Source of the DNA: Aplysia californica
Taxonomy: Eukaryota; Mollusca; Gastropoda; Aplysiida; Aplysiidae
Assembly: GCF_000002075.1 (NCBI RefSeq)
Contig: NW_004797329.1
Location: 1,497,854-1,561,853 of the forward strand
DNA: 64,000 nucleotides
Direction: 5' to 3'
Made by a program: the position numbers and the translations under genes
Notes under the pieces: model-generated
Seen by the model: only the letters and a program-made list of their open reading frames with translations
Database searches by the model: none
What the model was told of the DNA's origin: nothing
Shown: piece after piece, positions 11,044 to 25,300 of the stretch
How positions within the stretch are numbered: position 1 is the stretch's first letter
Layout of the letters: each line of letters starts with the position of its first letter

Positions 11044-14000
11044 AGTGCTAGCAAAATATGACATTGCCCCAGTTGGCAGGAGGGAACGAGAGAAAGATAG
11101 AGTGGGAAATAGGTGGGAAGAGAGAAAGACAGAGACTAAACTGGGTCACAAACAAAGAAAAAAGAGAAGGCGAGCGATACGCAGAGGAGAGAGTAGAGAG
11201 AGAGAGGCAGAGAAATAGAGAGGCAGAGAGGGTCACTGCTCGATTGAAATAATGCATTGTTTCTATTCTTCAAATTGTGATTACTCCGAAACGGAGGAAA
11301 AACGACCGTTCATCGAAAAGACATCCGCAATCTTCATTTAGATCTAGATCTAGGCTAGCCTCGAAACTAGATCAATAATTTGTGTCTGTCTGTCTAGATC
11401 TAGACCTAGGCCATAGATCTAGAAGAACCTAAGTCTACCCACCTGAGTCAAGAGGGCGCTGAAACTTTCCGAAATCACAAAAGAGTTGCCCTACCGGGTC
11501 TTATACTTCGTGACTTTGTTCCCAGTTACCGGGTCTGTATACACTTTGATTTTTAAAAAAAGGGATGAAGGTGGTGGGGCGGGCTTGGGGAATCCAAGTA
11601 AGATGGAGAGAGGAAGTAACAGAAAGAGGGAGAGGAAAAGTAAGAGAGTGAGAGAGCTCATAGAGAAGGGGGGGGGGGGGGGGGGGGGGCTGATTATGAA
11701 TTTTATGTTTTGGTCCCTTTTTGTCAGTAGGAGTCGCGAAACGCAGTGTAATAGCCTTCCAGTAGTTTAAAGTCCGAAAAGCATCGGGAGACTATTCGGA
11801 CTCGAGTCTAGACCTTGCCGGAGACAAAATAAAGTACGGTACAACCACGTCAACCAGTGATTGCGCATGCGCACTGGAATTTGAGTCCGAATAGCCTCCA
11901 GCGGCTGTTCAGACTCGAGTCCGAATAGCCACTTCGCCAACAAATACAAAAAGAAGAACGGAGTGTCTACGTACGCTGTAACCGAGCACCTAGTCACTAG
12001 TCTCAGTATATTTACGTACACAGTAACCAGGCACTTAGTCTCAACTAGACTCAGTGTACATACATGGTAACCAGGCACCTAGTCTCAGTATCTACGTACA
12101 TGGTAACCGGAATGAAAATAAATCAATATATTTGTCTTGTGTGGTCACTTGCTGAAAAACGAAAAAGAAAGTCATATATATACATAAGTGTATTGTGGGG
12201 CTCGCACCTGCTAGTGTGCATCACATTGTGAGTACCGGTTGGGGTCACCAAAGTTCATTCAAAATGTGTGCGCTGCGCTGCGAAGTATACCGCTCGGGAA
12301 TGGGGGGGTTTATTGATTTTTTTTAAGGTACAGTCGGGGCAGGGATGGGGATGAAAGCAACATCGGATGACAAAAACTGAACTTGGAGTTCTGAACTGCC
12401 CGGTTACTCTGTATGTGACACTGAGACTACATGATGCACCCGGTTGCTGGTTACTGTGTACGTAGATATTGAGGCTAATGCCCAGTTACTGTACGTAGAT
12501 ATTGGGGCTTGCCCAGTTATCGTGTACATGACACTGAGACTACGTGTCCGGTTGCCAGTTACAGTGTACGTAGAATTGAGGCTACATGCCTGGTTACCGT
12601 GTACGTGACTCTGAGACTATGTGCCCTGTTGCCGGTTTATTTTAAACCGTGTACGTAGATATTGAGGCTACATGCCCGTTTACCGTGTACGTGACACTGA
12701 GATTTCGTGCCCTGTTACCGGTTACCGTACGTGACACTGAGACTACGTGCCCTGTTGCCGGTTACCGTGTACGTAGACACTCCGAAAGAAGAAACCTTGA
12801 TCTAGGCCTAGATCCGTAACCCTACAATACCTTACCCTTACCCCTCCATAGACTGCCTAGCCTTTACCCCTACCCTACCCCTACCCTAAACCCCTGAACC
12901 AAACAGTTACACAATATTTTACAACTACTAGATTCTACATTCAGTTTAGAATGGTAGACCGCGTTAATTAGAGTGTGCTTAATTAATGTTCAAAAAAATT
13001 GTAGAGATCTGAATGGGGACAGGGCATGGCAGGGAAAAATTCTTTCTGTCAACAATTGCAACATAAGGCCCAACTATTGTTAGATTCTACTTCTAGATGT
13101 ATTTTATAGTATGACGGCCTTGTAATCTGCCATATTCTCCTCTAAGAAAGTACAAAAAATATGCTTTGAAATGTTTTTTATATGTAATTAGCAAGTGACT
13201 ATTCTCTAGCGTCGCGCCGGTCAATAGATCGGAAGCTATTCTCGGCGTCACGGCGCCGATCTATTACAAATGAATAACAATGTATTTGTAGGCGCAGATT
13301 TTGAGATACCATAGTATTTATAAAAATAAGGCCCAGTATGTCTACCTTTCATTATATTTTATCTATGATAAAAATTGTCCAACGTAACTTTATTCTTTTG
13401 ATTGGGAGGTCGTCCATTTGCTTTTAAAAGTAATAGTTCTGTTTCTTTAAACGAACAAAATTGATTTTGTTTCTAAAATCCTGTCTAGTCTTGATAGTAT
13501 AGCTTGATGTTAACTTAAATTTTTTGTTGCAATTTTTGATAAATTTAACTGATATTTCGCGACCTCAGTGCTTTCTTGTCATATTTCCTTTTTTGTAAAC
13601 AGTGAAAATGTGACTTCTTCTTATGCTCACTCTTTCTTATGAACTCACGTCACTAGGCTAGTGGTGAACACGTTTCTTCAAGCTCCCAACATTATTCTGA
13701 ATTGGAGGAATTGAGGCAGTTTGTGTCTGAAAACCTATTGTCTGTATCAATGGAAGTGGCATGAAGTGGTGAAGTTATGGGAATATTTTTCCAAGACAGA
13801 GGAGACAGGTATTTGCAAATCTGCGCGACAAATAATTTCATTTTGCATGAAACATGAAATAGTGATGTACGACCTTATGACACTTGACAGAGGTCTGCAA
13901 TTGAATTGATTCTCTTTCTTGTTACAGAGATTAAAAAATGAAGCTTCCCTCACCACATTAGGGGATGAATTTTCAACGAAGCTTGCTCGTGATCCAGATA

Positions 14001-17000
14001 ATCGACGGAAAAATAGATATCGGGATGTGAGTCCATGTAAGTACTGGTTGTTACGAAGTGATTGTCACCTCCTTTCCCAAAGATTGCTTAAAAATTGTAC
14101 TGACACAGATATAAATTTGTGTTTGTGTTTTCTGTTGGGAGGGGTTGAGGCTAATAACATTCTAAGTGTCTCTCTGAAGTTTTACTTCCTTTTCTATCTC
14201 TACATTTTAAGCAAACTATTAACTTAAAAAAAAAGTAAAGATGGCACCATCCATATCTCCAAACAGAGATGTGAAGTGTATTAATGTATGAAACCTCTTA
14301 GGTTTTGAATGAAGATATTTACTTTTTTTTTGGTCACACTCTTAGCACGACTATTTTTCAACATTCAACATGTTCATGTATCAGTGACTGTGATGTTGAT
14401 TTGAGTGTCACATTTGTCACTGCCATTGTCTTTCTAAAAATTATCATGATGATAATAGCAGCCTATGTGGTAACTGTCCCAGTTAAAGAAATGTCTGACA
14501 AACGTGTGCATTTCAGGTTCCTTGCAACTGTTGTGTCTGTCCTAAATTTGTGAGAGTTCAACTCTGTTTCTGTGTGTTGGCTTTTTTCATTTTCCCATTT
14601 TTGACTTCTGTAATGAAATGTAGGTTTATTTCTAAAGAGAAACATTTTCTTTTCTTTTTTCAACATCCCGGATGTGTTGGACCAGCTTTTGTAAAAAGAA
14701 CTTGCACTGACTGAGAATCACACTGACCTAAATGAAAAGCAAACTCTCATCTTTCCATCTATACTGCTTGCCAGTGCATATCATGGATTCTTCTCTTGAA
14801 ATATTGATTATTGAAGTATTGAATATCCCCCCCCCCCCCCCCCCCCCCACACACACACACAGCCCTAAGCAGTCACCTGATCAATTTCAAATGATTTTGA
14901 ATACTGTGTTGATTTTGGGTCACCTACAATAAGGCAGGAGAGGCCTTTGACTATTTGGTCGTTTTTAAGGACAAGCGGGCTAACCCAGATTTTGGGGGTT
15001 TCCGGAAATCTTGATTTACACCAAAAGTGAGCATTGCCCTACCTATAAGAGAGGTTTGGTTTCTTTGGTGTGTATATTTGATTGGTTATAGAGAAAACTC
15101 TCCTTATCTTTTAAAGAAACTGAACAAGGGGCAAAAACTTTACCTTCGATTTTCTCAAAACAGCATTTTTCGGGATAGATATAGCCCCCTTGTGCTTAGA
15201 AGCGACCATTTGACTCTTCAATTGGTGCGAGCACGTCTATATGAGATGTAAATGTGTACATCCACTACTGCAATGGCAGTGCAAGAGGAAAAAACGTAAT
15301 AAGGCCTTATTATGGCAAAAGATTTATTTATGTATTATTTGTTTTTGTGTTGTTCATTGTTTTAACTAAAACTGCTTTGAAATGTCTTCAGATGATCACA
15401 GCAGAGTTGTCCTCAGTGGGGATAATAACTACATCAATGCTAGTTTACTAAAAGTGCCAGACGCCAGCAGGCAGTACATTCTCACTCAGGTAGGCTTTCG
15501 CCTCTCACCTTGTATGGGGTGTCTAAAAACTGGACCTGTGTAGAGATCAATGACTTTGTCAGCTTATTCAACAAGGAGAAGTCAAATTTGTCATTGAAAA
15601 AAAGTCAACTAATGTGTTTGAAAAATGACCAGTCTTGAAAATTTCAACCAAAATTAAGTAAAATGCAGAACTTGACAAATTCTTAAAAATCAACCTTAGT
15701 GTGTGTTTGTGCATTTAAAAAACTGACATTGTCATCAATAGACAATGTTTTGAAAGACAAAAGACCCTGTCAAAGTGCGATGTTCTTTCAACCATAACCC
15801 TAGTCTTAGGGTAGGTAAGAATTAAAGATTGAACACCTAGCCTTCTTGAATTAAGGGGGAAAAAAATCTTGGAGGTCCTGTTTGCAAGTTGCATGTTAAA
15901 GATCCTTTTGTGGTCCTAAAATAGATGATGTCCTGTCGTGAGCACTCAGCAGTTCCTTTTACTTCTTTTCATTGTCACTTACTGTTACTGTGCATAGGTC
16001 ATATCTTGAAAGTCTTTCCATTACCTCCTTGAAGGCTGTGGTGTAAATGATAGTGGATTAATACCAGAGTGGGTTAAGTTGTAAATTGTTAAAATAGATC
16101 CTCTTTTCAGGAACGAGTGTGACCCATGCTAACTATCAAGCCTGATGTGTGTTTAGTTTTGCCCGAATTAGGGGTCAGTCACTGCATTCTTTTGTAATAT
16201 GTGAGGCAGCGTGGTGGAATCAGGCTCTCGTCAATTTTTGGACGAGTAGAGTTATTGGTATCATCTTAAAGCTTTTTCACTTGTCTTTATTTGGATGAAA
16301 AAAACATATCCATTTATCTTGAATACAGGTTGAGATATTTGCGAAAGAAGGAGGTGGGGGTCACCTGTTTTCAGAGGTAAAATTAGTGAGAAATGGCCGC
16401 CAAAGATTAGTTATTGAGTGAGAAATGGCCGCCAAAGATTAGTTATTTCCTTAGCTTAAGAGTCCGTGGTAACTGAAAAAATTTCATTTTTGTGCCTTTA
16501 ATCAACGCTTTTCAGGAAAATCCACTCAAAAATGAGTTCTTTAATGGGCATGAAAGGTGTTGAGCCAAAAAACAAAAATTTGATAAAAATTCATAAACTT
16601 GCAGAAAAATGTAAGTTTCTTTATTTTGATTATTTTGACGAGAGCCTGATTCCACCACGCTGACTCACATATGGCATATGGAGTGCTGTCCACTTTAAAT
16701 TGTTTAATATAATACCATTTATTGTATGATATTTTTTGTAGACTGTTCATGGGTCTCAATATTCCGCTATTTAGTGGATTTCCGCTTCCGGCATTTCCTC
16801 CTCTAAACTCTGCTACTGCGACAGTGGGTGAATCAGAAAGAGAGTTGTTGGGAGGGGCACCTTTCAGTAATGCGCCACCTCTTTCTGTACTTAATCGAGA
16901 TTGTAAATATTTGGTAAGTTACTCTGTTACTTGAAATTATCTTCCAAACCCTCAGATTGGTATGAAATAACCTTGCTTTGAAAAATTGATGTTTTTTATT

Positions 17001-19278
17001 TCAGCATTCTAGGGTTGAATAATATAATAATAATGGTGTGTCTCACGAAAATTGTCTTTGGTCGCGATCACTTGGAAAGTTCCTCCTTTTTAAAAATTCT
17101 GAGTTGAGACCCAGGACTGAATTAAAGTATTTACTTGTGTAACTTATGTGTAAATTAGGAAAACATGCTGTCATAAATTACACAGCCTTCTATAAGCTAC
17201 TATAACACTACTCCTTACAGATATAGCATTGATGAATGTCTGTTACTTCTGTACCTGTTCATTTCTTTTTTTTGTCCATTTTCCTCCAGGGTCCTTTGGA
17301 GCATACCATGTGTGACTTCTGGCAGATGACATGGGAACAGAACACCAAAGCTGTTGTCATGCTGAACAGAGTCATTGAAAAGGGCGCAGTAAGATATGCA
17401 TGGATACCTGTTGAAAGAAACATTTGAGCAACCTGTTTTGAAAAATACGTTTAATTGTATGGCAACTTGGCCTCCGCATTTCAAATCTGTTTGTAAATCC
17501 TGCTGTTTTTGTTTTATTAAGGAAGCCTTCAAATGTAGAACAAAAGGACTGCTCTGAACTATAGTATAGTGGTTTTGAGGTTTGATATCGTTAAACAGAT
17601 CTTGAACATTTTCTTACACTTTAGAAATTTGGGAGGGACACCGAGACTTACATTTCTATGTCTTTTAGGGAGCAGGGGGAACATGAAAGTTGAAATTTGC
17701 ATTTAATGGCCCGGTTACACGTAACGATAAATTGTATTAGAGCTGGACGATCTATAGATGATACAACAAATCACTGTGTGTAACCGCAGAATGGTACAAA
17801 ATTTGGACAATGGTGTGGAGGCCCGGTTATGAAATCAAACGCTACTTGATATTTTTTTGTCCGATCTTGATAGGATTTTGGGGAGACTTACTATGATGTA
17901 GAATTACTTTAAAATTAAAATTTGCTGCCATGCAAGGTACAACTTATGGCGCAAAATTTTAAAAACAACTATCGTAGCTGAAAAAACTGATTTCATTATA
18001 TTCGGAATCAGTTTATCAAAATAAGTAAAGTAGCTTGCGGGTGACCTGATTTGATGTGATATTATGAGTACACTTTTTAGCAATTTTATTTTTTAATTGA
18101 ACATCAACGGGGAATTTGTGTATCTAGATCACTGAGTGTCTGAGTGCGTTGCGCATTTGCAGTCAAGTCAAACCTTCTATACTCAACACAGTACACGTAT
18201 ATTATGGCCTCCTTTTTCTATAGACATTGTTCATTGTTCTGCTAATTATTAAAATGGACAGGTGGGTGTTTGTTACTCTCTTGTAACACCTCTATCTTCA
18301 GCACTTGTACGACCTTACTGTGTTGTAAGTGCGGTAAAACTCTTAATTAAACTAAAAAATGTACATGTATGTCCCACGAATGTCTGTGGAAAATTAAATC
18401 TGAGGACTACAATAATAAATCATTAAAAGATAGGGCGTATGATGGACTTGCGTTATTAAAAATAAAAAATTAGACAATGAAAAACTAAGTGTGATTAGAA
18501 AAATAGAGAGAGTTCTATAAAAAGCATGAGACCTGTCAGCTGTCTGGGGCAGCTTACGATGCCCACCGCTGAAAGGAGGGTTGTGTGGGTCGTCTTCTTC
18601 TTCTTCTTCTTCTTCTTCTTCTGTGCATTCCCTTGCTTGATCTCAGAGGTAGTTGACTGCTGGTTCTTCAACCTGCAGTACTACTGTCCCTGTGTGGCAG
18701 TTTTTACTACTTTGTAGGGTCCCTAGTCTTCAGCAGACAACCAGTCTGATTTCGAAGGTACTCTATGTATTTATACTGTCTAGAGTATTTTCAGTTTTGG
18801 TAGGAATTGATTTTGAAGCCTATTCTTATTGATTTTAGGACCATCAAGGAATCTTTAACATGTGCAACTTGCCCTTTTACGAGAAGGCTAGGTGTTCGAT
18901 CTTATCTACCCAAAGGTCAAGGGTTTGGACAAAAGGCAACAATAAAAAGGAGCCTGGAACAATACTTGTAAAAAGAGTCGGGAGTAAAAGAGAGAGTAGA
19001 CCGAAGGCTGGGGTTGGACAAAGTTGGGGGTGCAGGGGAGGAAAGAAAGTCGAGATGAAAGCAGACGACAGATAAAGAAAGCCGAGGTGAAAGCAGATGA
19101 CAGAAAATGTTCTAGAGAACAAAAAAGGCTAAAACAGCACCTGGACATGGATGGCTGGTGCCTCCTATAAATAAATCATTGATGGTCAAAAACAAGAAAG
19201 GAGGTGAAAGGATAACATTTTTAGAGAAGAACATTTTCTCCTCGCTGTCAAATTTGAATAGATCACAAGCACTCCTCC

Positions 19279-19309
<31 letters not shown>

Positions 19310-22300
19310 AAATTTGTGTGGGTGAAAATACTTCGCTTTAAAAACCAGTCTTTTCCTTTGTTTTGCTGAGTAGCAGCACATAAAGTGCAAGCGAACCACT
19401 GCCATGGCAAAGTGACATGGTGGCTTTATGATGAGGAATTTCCCTGATTGAAAGAAAACCTGGACGATGGATTGGAACATTTCGATATTAACAGTTCGAT
19501 GAAAAGCACAGTTTTTGCATACAATGAATCTGACACTATCTATAGTTGTGTGTAACTAAGGGTTAAGAAAGAGTTGTAAAAGCAGTGAGAACTTCAAAAT
19601 AATGTGGAAGACTCTTTTTTGTAGCTTTCTTTCAAAATTTTAATTTGTTTACCTAAGTTTCTTGGAAATGAAACCTTGCAAGCTTTAGTCTCCCTCTTGG
19701 TGACAACCTATTGTCCTTTACAGATCCTTCTTTTTATTATGGGTTGTTGGCTGGCGCTTGTGTGGTTTGCCCCTTGTTTCATATCAAACGTCTGTGATCC
19801 TTATATCTCCTCCTTTTTTTTGTGTTACTCACTCACAGAAAGAGTGAATTTGTTCACCAAGTTTGTTGGTCTTTGTGATGTATTGTGATTTTTATATAGA
19901 ATTGGTCGCTTTTAAGCTCTAGGGGGCTATCTTGAAAAATGCTGTTTTGAGAAAATCGAAGGTAAAGTTTTTGCCCCTTTTCAGTTCAGTTTCTCTAATA
20001 GACAAGGAGAGTTTTCTCTATAACCGAACAAATATACACACCAATGAAACCAAACTTCTCCTATAGGTAGGGCAATGCCCACTTTGGTGTAGGTCAAGAT
20101 TTCTGGAAACCCCCGAAATCTGGGTTCGCCCGCTTGTCCTTAAAAGTGAGCAATTAAGCTTCAGGTAACTTTTAGCTTTAACTTTGACCTGTGTTGCCTT
20201 ACCTGTGATGTTGCTTGCTCTTTGCAGCTCAAGTGTGCTCAGTACTGGCCCTTAGGCTCAAACTACGGGTACGAGGACGAGATGTACTTCCCCGAGTGCG
20301 GCCTGAGAGTGACTCTCATCACTGAGCAAGACTTCCAGCATTTTAGCCTCAGGTCTTTAGAGCTGGAGCACATGGAGGTTTGTCAGCTGTTTTTCTGTTT
20401 GTAGCGTGGTTGGAGTTAGACATTGTTTCATCAGCCAATTTTTTTTGGATTTGATTTTTTTTGGGGGGGTCTATTTTTGAAAGGCATGATGTAAAAAACT
20501 GTCATCTTGGTTAACTTATGCTTTAGGTGAAAATCAGTTAGTTTTTTGTAAAGTGTTTAACGGCGCTCGCAACTGCATAAGGTCATATGAGTGCGCGGGA
20601 CACATCTAATATTTTCAGTTGGTAGGAAATGTTGAATTTTGCCCAGGTGGCGGCCGAAGCCTACTCTTATCGAGAAAATCAGTTAACCGCATTTCCGCCT
20701 GTGTTTTGTTTGTTTTAAAAGGTACATGTTGGCTCCTCCAGAAGCCACTTTTGACTGGTTAAAAAAAATTGAACCTGTTTGTGGGCTTGAAGGTTTGTAG
20801 TGTACTGTCACAGTACTCCTGTCCCATGCCTAGTGTACTACAGTACTGTCACAAACTGAAACGAAAACTTAATGATAGTTATTGTGTCAATGTGCTTTTC
20901 TTTAATCAAACAGACAATTCAATATATTGTTCACAGTCAGGTGAGAAACGGGAGGTTCTTCACTTCCACTACACCACGTGGCCAGACTTTGGAGTTCCGT
21001 CCTCTCCCGACGCCTTCCTGCACTTCCTCCACTCTGTGCGCCAGACCAACTCCCTGGCACCGGATGTGGGCCCTGCTATCGTCCACTGCAGTGCTGGTAT
21101 CGGCCGATCGGGCACATTTTGCCTGGTGGACTCCTGTCTCGTTATGGTATGCTATCTGTATTTTTATCCATACGTTGTCTGTTCTTCAACTTGCTGACAC
21201 CCTTTATTGTGCCGCGATAGTCGAAGCAGACCTTGTGCTGTTGAAGCTAGAAAGGCGAGCAGAGTAAGTCTGATTCCTTGTAAAGATTTCTCTGTTGACA
21301 CCCGCCCCTTGGCGCTCCTATGACCTTATGCAGTTGCGAGCACCGTAAAACCCTCTACTATAATTTTAAAAAAAAAATAATACACTCCCCCACCCCTCCC
21401 TAAGACATCTATGGCTTTTTGTTTCTCTCACAATGCATTAGGCTGCCTTACCATTCATTGCAGAACACACGTAAGCGTGCTTTGGGCTGCTCAACCTTTC
21501 TTTGCGGAGAGCGTTTTTTTGTGTTCAGTATAATCGCAATCGAACTCAAGAAAAGGGAAGGCTCTAAGGGTTGCTACTCCCAATAATGAAGTTCAGTCAT
21601 AATAATGTATCTGAATATTTTGGTTATCTCCCTTCGACTCTAGAGGAAGAAACAATTGATGTGATAATTCGTCCCTCTAAACACGTACTAACGTAAGCCA
21701 CATCTGACCCGAAATCGAGTTATAGCAACCACGCGATTCCCTTTATCCGATACTACATACTCTCAAAAGATCGTAGGAATCGAGCAATAAATAGCTGAGA
21801 TATAGTCGATTCCAGTTTGAACGTATCCCACTTGCCCACAAAAGATACAGCACGTACTAACACACTGTTGGTTACACTAGTACGTGACATACACTTTGAC
21901 CCTTTGTTGTGTTTTTATTATACGGCACATACTAACGTAAGCCACACAGCCGGGGCTGAGCCTATGGCAACAAAACATCACACAGCATTTCTAGAGAGCG
22001 GGAAGACAAGCTAAACTACACACGTGAGCAGTGTGCTTCATGTGAGGTAGTGAATGCTCCGACTCCACTTCTTGAAGTCCCTTTTTACTCGTCCTTTGTT
22101 TACAAATGGGATCCGGCAATTAAAAACCACTCTTTCTTTGACATGTAGCCCTACTGTTCAAACTCTGATTGACATTCAGATCCCTGGTGAAGTCTTAAGC
22201 TTACAGACTGTATAAGTCATGGGTGTCCTTCCGCCACTGAGAACTTTAAGGGATAAATAGATGCACGTATGTGCTTCAAGGACACTGATATGCTTAGTGA

Positions 22301-25300
22301 GGCAGACAGTGATGAAATGTCAGTGTGGCTACGACTCAGATGGCGACCCAGAATTCAATCCTGGAACATGCGAGGTCAAAAGGTGCAATGCTGAAGTATG
22401 GACGGCTTGTCCTGATTTTGAAATCCTTCTTTGCTTTGATCATTTCAATGAAGAGATTGCATCGTGAGTTCAACATAAAAAAGCATGAGAAGGTCAAAGG
22501 AAAAAATCAACAACATGTAAAAGTTGTAGGTAGGCCCTCACAGTCTAAGATTCCCGCTGGTGTAAATATGAACACTGATACTCCCGATCAGTTTCAGACA
22601 AAGGAAACAGTCATTGATGAGGGGGGAGGAAGAATGCAAAGATCAGTTCCTGAGCAGTACACAGTGGAGGGAAGTGAGAAAGAAGTCAGAAAGGAAAAGA
22701 AACTCAGATCAAACAAACAGAAGGAAGCCAAAATGAAGAGGAATTTGGGACAAGAGTTCACAAGCATGTACCACATGTTCATCCAGGAATGGATACCAAG
22801 GACAAGGCCATCAAGCTTCACTACATAAAACGATGTATTCAAAAGTACAAATCTGTCAATCCACCGGCCCAAGAAGGACCAGTGCTCTCTTTGTGTCAAT
22901 TATCATCAAGAAAATGAAGAAACAAAGATAGGTCTTAGGGGAAAATTTGAGATCCATGTGGGAGAAAAAGAAAAGGTCAGGGAAATAAAGGATGTATGCA
23001 AGAAAGAAGCTCCGGAAAGTGAAAACATTCTGTGTGCAAGTTTTGATTTGCAGCAGGTCATTTACTTCCCTATGACTCAGGAGAGCGCCATCTTTTACAA
23101 AAGGAGATTGTCGAACTACAACCCGACTTTCTATAATATTGCTAAAAGAAATTGTCACTGCTTCACTTACGATGAAACGCAAAACAAACGTGAACCCTCG
23201 GAAATTTCAACTACACTCCACCTTGCCCTGACATTTTACGACGACCGTGGCATCAAAAAAGTTTTTCTTTTTGCCGATGGATGCAGTGGTCAGAACAAAA
23301 ATTCGATTGCGCCTTCGATATTGTTGTATACTGTGAACAATAGTGTGAATCTTGAAGAGATTTCATTGAGGCTCTTTGAAACAAACCATGGTCAGAACGA
23401 GGGTGATTCTGTACACAGTGCAATAGGACATGCCCTGAAGAGGGCTGGGGATTTGTTCCTTCCTTCTCAGGTAGCAACAGTGAAGTCTCTCGCTGGACCT
23501 CAAAAGCCTCACCTGGTGAATCAGATGCAGTCTAAAGACTTTCGGGATCTCAAAGGCTTATCAAAGGACTTGAGAATCCTGGACGCACGAAGAGGATCTG
23601 ATACGGAAGACACATTTTCGTGGAACAATATCATGGAACTGCGAGTCACTAAAGAACAGCCAGATAAAGTCTTCTACAAGTCGAGCCACTTTGACAGTTC
23701 ATTCAAAACCCTGTCCCTCAAGAGACTGAAGAATAGTGTAAAGGACTGTGCACTTCAGAAACTGAACTCAGGGCCAACAAACATTTCGAGAGAAAAATTC
23801 ACTGATTTGGTTTCACTCTGTTCTGGTCCCACACCAGTAATTAAACTGGAAGAGCACAAAGCTTGTTATCTTTCCTTGCCCCATGAGTAGTTGGCTGTGA
23901 AGATCTCCTTTGGGGCGAAGCTATTCTACTTTTCTCGCTAAGGTGCAACTCCAGCTTAAGTATTTGGCAGTCAAGTTATGACACAAAATGTATTTAATTT
24001 CACATTTTCTACTCTATTTCTGAGTTACTGCTTATTAGTCTTTGAAATGTCATTGAATTTACATCTCTACAGCAAGATCATGTTCCCAATAAGCCTAAGT
24101 GGAGCTCTAACTCTAGTAGAAATGTTCCCTGAATTCTATATTATTTGTTTTTGCAAATTTGAAAATTTAGTGAGCACCATACTAGCTCAAGTTTTTTGTA
24201 GCTTGTTTTGTTTTTAGTAAAGTACTCTTCCCATATTAAACAGGATAGTGTTTCACAAAAGAATAATCCATAATGAAACGTTTGTTTAAGCAGTAGATAG
24301 TTGCAGTGATTATTTAATTTTAAGTTGATTTTTTTATCATGTACAGTTGGCGTCTGTATATTTCGAGTTGTTGTTAACATTGTCATTTGTTACAGATAAC
24401 GCAGCCCGTGAATTTTAAACCAAATCGATCTTTCTTTGTATTTTTATTGTTATTTGGAAGTTACCATTTAGGCGTAAGCCACGCAATGAACGCATTATGC
24501 TTTAGAATACAAAAGCACGTACTAACGTATCCAACAATCTAGTAACGTAAGCCACACATTGAGGCTTTCATTGACGTAGCACGTACTAGCGTATCGGACA
24601 AAAAGGTCATTTTTCCTTCAAAACCTACTAATCTCACAAAGATGCTCTTAGCCAATTGAAAAGTAGTTGGCCCACACATGTTATGTCAAATTATTAAGGG
24701 CAGGGTCGGCTATTTGACGCCACAATGGGATGGTGAAAATCGCCCAAATCTTTAAACGTCTCTCCTGCAAAACTAACAAAATGTGGCTTACGCTAGTACA
24801 TGTTTTGAGGGACGAATTGTGATTACTACCCCTCAAACTGGACATAGAATTAGACCTGTCACCAAAACAGGATCAGTCAGTTTTTGTTCTTTAGACGTAG
24901 ACTTCAGTCTAGGAGTTACTTCTCTCTCTCTCTCTCTCTCCTGGCGCTGTGGCTTAATAAACGGTCAGCGATGCCGACAGCCCGCAGGAATTCAACACAC
25001 GCCCGGGGGTCCCTAAAAAGTGCTGAAAGTGGGTTACCGAAATGTCCCAGCAGACGGGTTCTAGCACGATAGCTGGCGAGACATCTCAGGAACGCATGGT
25101 CCATAGTTTCGTCCTCCTCCTTGCAGGCTAGGAGTTACTTTCATTGATTTAGATTCAATTCTTTCCAGTGATACCCAATTTATGCCAGTAGCTTGAAAAT
25201 TGACTTCACAATCCCTCGTTTTGAAACTATAATGAAATGCTTTGTTTCCAGTTCAGAAATTGATCCGGAAAGACTTGTGCACAAGGAGAGTGATACAGAA

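Larger units (their letters stand above)
21666..24818 (+). mobile_element. 3.15-kb DNA transposon with 38-bp TIRs in PTPN1 intron 6
   Basis: The left TIR (21666-21703) starts AATTCGTCCCTC and ends CGTAAGCCACAT; the right TIR (24781-24818) is its complement at 35 of 38 positions. GTGAT lies directly outside both ends (21661-21665, 24819-24823), a 5-bp target duplication. Extra copies of the inner TIR motif CGTACTAACGTAAGCCAC lie inside both ends (about 21852, 21928, 24514, 24545, 24580), a subterminal array such as transposases often bind. The cargo is the transposase-like ORF at 22261-23890 on the + strand. The superfamily is not certain. Confidence 0.88.

Noticed and set aside
20769-20936. 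Upstream extension of PTPN1 exon 6 in the same frame
   Set aside because: The TTCACAG acceptor at 20936 joins HME to [10 protein letters not shown] as in the family; the upstream reading has no PTP similarity.
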